A DNA stretch of 34,242 bases from positions 1 to 34,242 of the forward strand of contig JAZRJL010000067.1 in assembly GCA_045645805.1 (NCBI GenBank). Direction: 5' to 3'. Position 1 is the stretch's first letter, and each line of letters opens with the position of its first letter. The DNA is from SIG440 sp045645805. Its GTDB lineage: Bacteria; Bacillota; Clostridia; Monoglobales; Monoglobaceae. A program made the position numbers and the translations under genes. Below the pieces are notes generated by a model. It was not told the DNA's origin, made no database searches, and worked only from the letters and a program-made list of their open reading frames with translations. Positions 32,330 through 34,242 of this stretch are shown in pieces.

Positions 32330-33790
32330 ATGGACAAAAGAAAAATGCTGCTTGTTGCAGTAAATGCAAAGTATGTTCATACCAATCTTGCGGTCAGGTA
32401 TATTTCACGGTATTGCACAGAAAATGGAGAGGTGTGCAATTTTTGTGAGCATACCATAAACGAGCCACAGACGAATGTGTTGATGCAGCTGTATGCAGCC
32501 GAGTGCGATGCATACGGCTTTTCGTGTTATATATGGAATATACGTTATGTGCTTGATATTTGTAAAAGTCTTAAAAAACTCAGACCTCATCGAAAGATTG
32601 TTCTTGGCGGTCCTGAGGCGTCGTTTGATGCTGAAAGATTACTTGAAAAATATGATTTTTTAGATTGCATAATCTGCGGTGAAGGCGAAAAGGCTGTGCT
32701 TGAATATATCAAGATGCCACCCATGGACAGATGTATTATACATGGGACAAAGCTTGATATGAATGAGCTTGTGTTTCCCTATACCGACGAGGATTTAAAA
32801 GCTATAGCAGAAAATGAAAGGCTTGTATATTACGAGACAAGCAGAGGTTGTCCTTTTAATTGCTCGTATTGCCTGTCTTCGGCTAAACAGGGGGTCGAGT
32901 TCCTGCAACTTGACCGTATCAAAACGGAGCTTGAAATTCTTGCAAAAAGCGGAGTAATTACAATTAAATTTGTTGACCGTACCTTTAATGCGGACAAAAG
33001 GCGAGCAAGTGAAATATGGCGGTTTTGTATGGCCCTTGAAACAGATACCTGCTTTCATTTTGAAATAGGTGCAGATTTGCTTGATGATGAAATGCTTGAC
33101 TTGCTTAAATCAGCCAAGATGGGGCAGTTCCAATTTGAAATTGGGGTACAGACCACCAATCTTCAAACCATTGCGGCGGTAAGCCGGACAATGGATATTG
33201 AAAAGCTTTCAAAAAATGTAAGGGAATTGCGAAAAAAAACAGCTGTTGCCTTACATCTTGATTTAATTGCAGGGCTTCCATATGAGGGGTACAAGTCATT
33301 TAAAAAGTCGTTTAATGATGTTTATTCCTTGTCACCCGATGTGCTTCAGCTTGGTTTTTTAAAGCTGCTCAAAGGTTCAGCGTTAAGGAAACGCAGTGAC
33401 GAGTTTGGTATAAAGTTTTGTGACAATGCACCGTATGAGGTGTTTTCAACCAATTGGTTAACCTTTGATGATATAATAAGGTTAAAGGCTGTGGAGGATG
33501 TTCTGGAGCGGTATTACAATTCAGGCAGATTTTATGAGACCCTTGATGCCACCCTTGAATTTTTTGAATCGCCATTTGATTTTTATGAAAAGCTTTCAGT
33601 TTACTGGTCGAAAAAAGGTCTTGTGGGTCAGGGTGTTAAAAGAATAAGTCTTTACAGTTACCTTTACGATTTTTTAACACAACAGCTTTGTGAAGAGTGC
33701 GTAAAAAAAGTAATGCCAACCCTGAAAAAGGATTTTTCAAGTTGGCATTCAAACGGCGTGGGTACGCCGGACTGGTTTAAACTGTATTAA
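32330..33790 (+). CDS. B12-binding domain radical SAM protein (DUF4080 family)
   Basis: A 486-aa enzyme with an N-terminal cobalamin-binding-like domain (about 1-130: LLVAVNAKYVHTNLAVRYIS, then KIVLGGPEASFD and IICGEGE), a radical SAM domain with CPFNCSYC near 174-181 and FVDRTFNADKRRASEI, and a C-terminal DUF4080 region with NWLTFDDIIRLKAVEDVLERY and SVYWSKKG. The B12 His motif DxHxxG is not obvious, so base-off cobalamin binding is uncertain. The reaction is unknown. It starts one base after the luxS stop codon. The next gene is convergent with a 2-base gap. Confidence 0.87.
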   Translation: MDKRKMLLVAVNAKYVHTNLAVRYISRYCTENGEVCNFCEHTINEPQTNVLMQLYAAECDAYGFSCYIWNIRYVLDICKSLKKLRPHRKIVLGGPEASFDAERLLEKYDFLDCIICGEGEKAVLEYIKMPPMDRCIIHGTKLDMNELVFPYTDEDLKAIAENERLVYYETSRGCPFNCSYCLSSAKQGVEFLQLDRIKTELEILAKSGVITIKFVDRTFNADKRRASEIWRFCMALETDTCFHFEIGADLLDDEMLDLLKSAKMGQFQFEIGVQTTNLQTIAAVSRTMDIEKLSKNVRELRKKTAVALHLDLIAGLPYEGYKSFKKSFNDVYSLSPDVLQLGFLKLLKGSALRKRSDEFGIKFCDNAPYEVFSTNWLTFDDIIRLKAVEDVLERYYNSGRFYETLDATLEFFESPFDFYEKLSVYWSKKGLVGQGVKRISLYSYLYDFLTQQLCEECVKKVMPTLKKDFSSWHSNGVGTPDWFKLY

Positions 33791-33792
33791 AA

Positions 33793-34014
33793 TTACGAGT
33801 GGCTCCGGTATGCCCGTGGTGACATACCAAACTGCTTTTTAAACTTCCTGATGAAGTAAGGCGGGTTTGAAATGCCTGTCGTTGCGGCGATTTCGGCAAC
33901 GGGAAGGCTTGTATCTTCAAGCAGGTAGGCAGCGTGGTTCATTGCGATTGAATCGCGATACTGCATAGGTGATTGACCTGTGTATGTTTTAAAGCGGTGT
34001 GAAAAATGATACAT
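33793..34014 (-). pseudogene. AraC-type regulator fragment (C-terminal DNA-binding end only)
   Basis: A 73-residue frame encodes the latter part of an AraC/XylS DNA-binding domain: FSHRFKTYTGQSPMQYRDS (end of the first helix-turn-helix and linker helix), then LPVAEIAATTGISNPPYFIRKFKKQFGMSPRAYR (second helix-turn-helix, split here for display). The first helices and the whole sensing domain are missing. The codons just before the ATG (AAA AAT ATA AGT) still read like AraC sequence (NIS), but beyond them homology ends at a perfect inverted repeat. No ribosome binding site fits. It looks like a gene that lost its 5' part. Confidence 0.65.
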
Positions 34015-34026
34015 ACTTATATTTTT

Positions 34027-34062
34027 AGAAGGAGTAAACTCACATTAGAGTTTACTCCTTCT
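34027..34062. repeat. Perfect 15-bp inverted repeat between the AraC fragment and the deacetylase-like gene
   Basis: AGAAGGAGTAAACTC (34027-34041) and GAGTTTACTCCTTCT (34048-34062) are exact inverted copies around a 6-base loop. Neither strand shows a T-run after the 3' arm, so it is not a typical terminator. It marks the point where AraC homology stops. Confidence 0.7.
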
Positions 34063-34092
34063 GTGTAATATACTTTATTTTGAACGAATAGC

Positions 34093-34242
34093 CTATTCAG
34101 CAGTGGTCAAGTTTTCGTTGCTTTTTTGTGCTGTTGGTATTTGCATACCTGAATTATCAATTGTGAAATTTTCTTTTAAAATTAACTGTGAAACGGGAAC
34201 AATTTTGTAGCCGTCTTTTTGCAGATTTTCAATTATGCCTGG
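34093..34242 (-). CDS. C-terminal end of a probable polysaccharide deacetylase (partial)
   Basis: The frame is open from the window edge to a TAG at 34095-34093, giving 49 residues: PGIIENLQKDGYKIVPVSQL, followed by a polar tail. The pattern IIENLQKDGYKIVPVSQLI is the usual last helix and strand of NodB-type polysaccharide deacetylases (L-KxxGYxfvpvseL). The tail, rich in Asn, Thr and Gln, is not conserved. The catalytic domain is outside the window, so the assignment rests only on this ending. Confidence 0.55.
   Translation of the reverse strand, partial: PGIIENLQKDGYKIVPVSQLILKENFTIDNSGMQIPTAQKSNENLTTAE

Overview
The window looks like chromosomal DNA of a low-GC Firmicute of class Clostridia, probably a gut-type Oscillospirales/Ruminococcaceae relative. 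The basis is the house-keeping gene families (clostridial citrate synthase, YtvI-like AI-2E protein, recA-recX-rimO-pgsA, acpP-rnc-radical SAM), strong AGGAGG-type ribosome binding sites with TTG and GTG starts, and GC-rich GTAGGG...CCCTAC palindromic intergenic repeats. No tRNA, rRNA, transposase, prophage or CRISPR array is visible. The species assignment is inference.

Region 1 (1-1404) is citrate synthase and its terminator. Region 2 (1453-15404) is a visibly AT-richer, all-plus-strand polysaccharide locus of 14 genes. It has one good promoter in front and one good terminator behind. It encodes a membrane phosphoglycosyl transferase that would start the repeat unit, GT4, GT2 and GT32 glycosyltransferases, an EpsG/Wzy-like polymerase and a Wzx-like flippase. 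Three tailoring sets accompany them: (a) TagD and a TagB/TagF-like transferase for glycerol-phosphate; (b) a two-domain nucleotidyltransferase fusion next to a LicD-family phosphotransferase for a second CDP-activated substituent; (c) an HpcH/HpaI aldolase, a D-2-hydroxyacid dehydrogenase and an acyltransferase-3 protein for an acidic or acyl substituent. The chemistry of (b) and (c) cannot be read from known pathways and is the most novel part of the window.

Region 3 (15427-18031) holds an ABC exporter half-transporter and a TspO protein whose ribosome binding site lies in the 3' arm of the exporter's terminator. Region 4 (17910-18787) is an 880-base stretch without long ORFs. It contains a branched terminator, two tandem palindromic repeat elements, a 59-aa ribbon-helix-helix protein on the minus strand, an AT-rich divergent promoter region, and a short promoter-to-terminator transcript ahead of gyrA. 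Region 5 (18788-22767) is gyrA and an orphan MsmX/UgpC-type sugar ABC ATPase. Region 6 (22776-26173, minus strand) is apgM-ytvI followed by a YitT-family gene.

Region 7 (26213-29778) is recA-recX-rimO-pgsA, divergent from apgM. Region 8 (29818-33790) is acpP, rnc, an Elp3-like radical SAM gene, luxS and a DUF4080 B12-binding radical SAM gene. The right edge holds a 5'-truncated AraC-type fragment, a perfect 15-bp inverted repeat, and the C-terminal end of what is probably a polysaccharide deacetylase, all on the minus strand.
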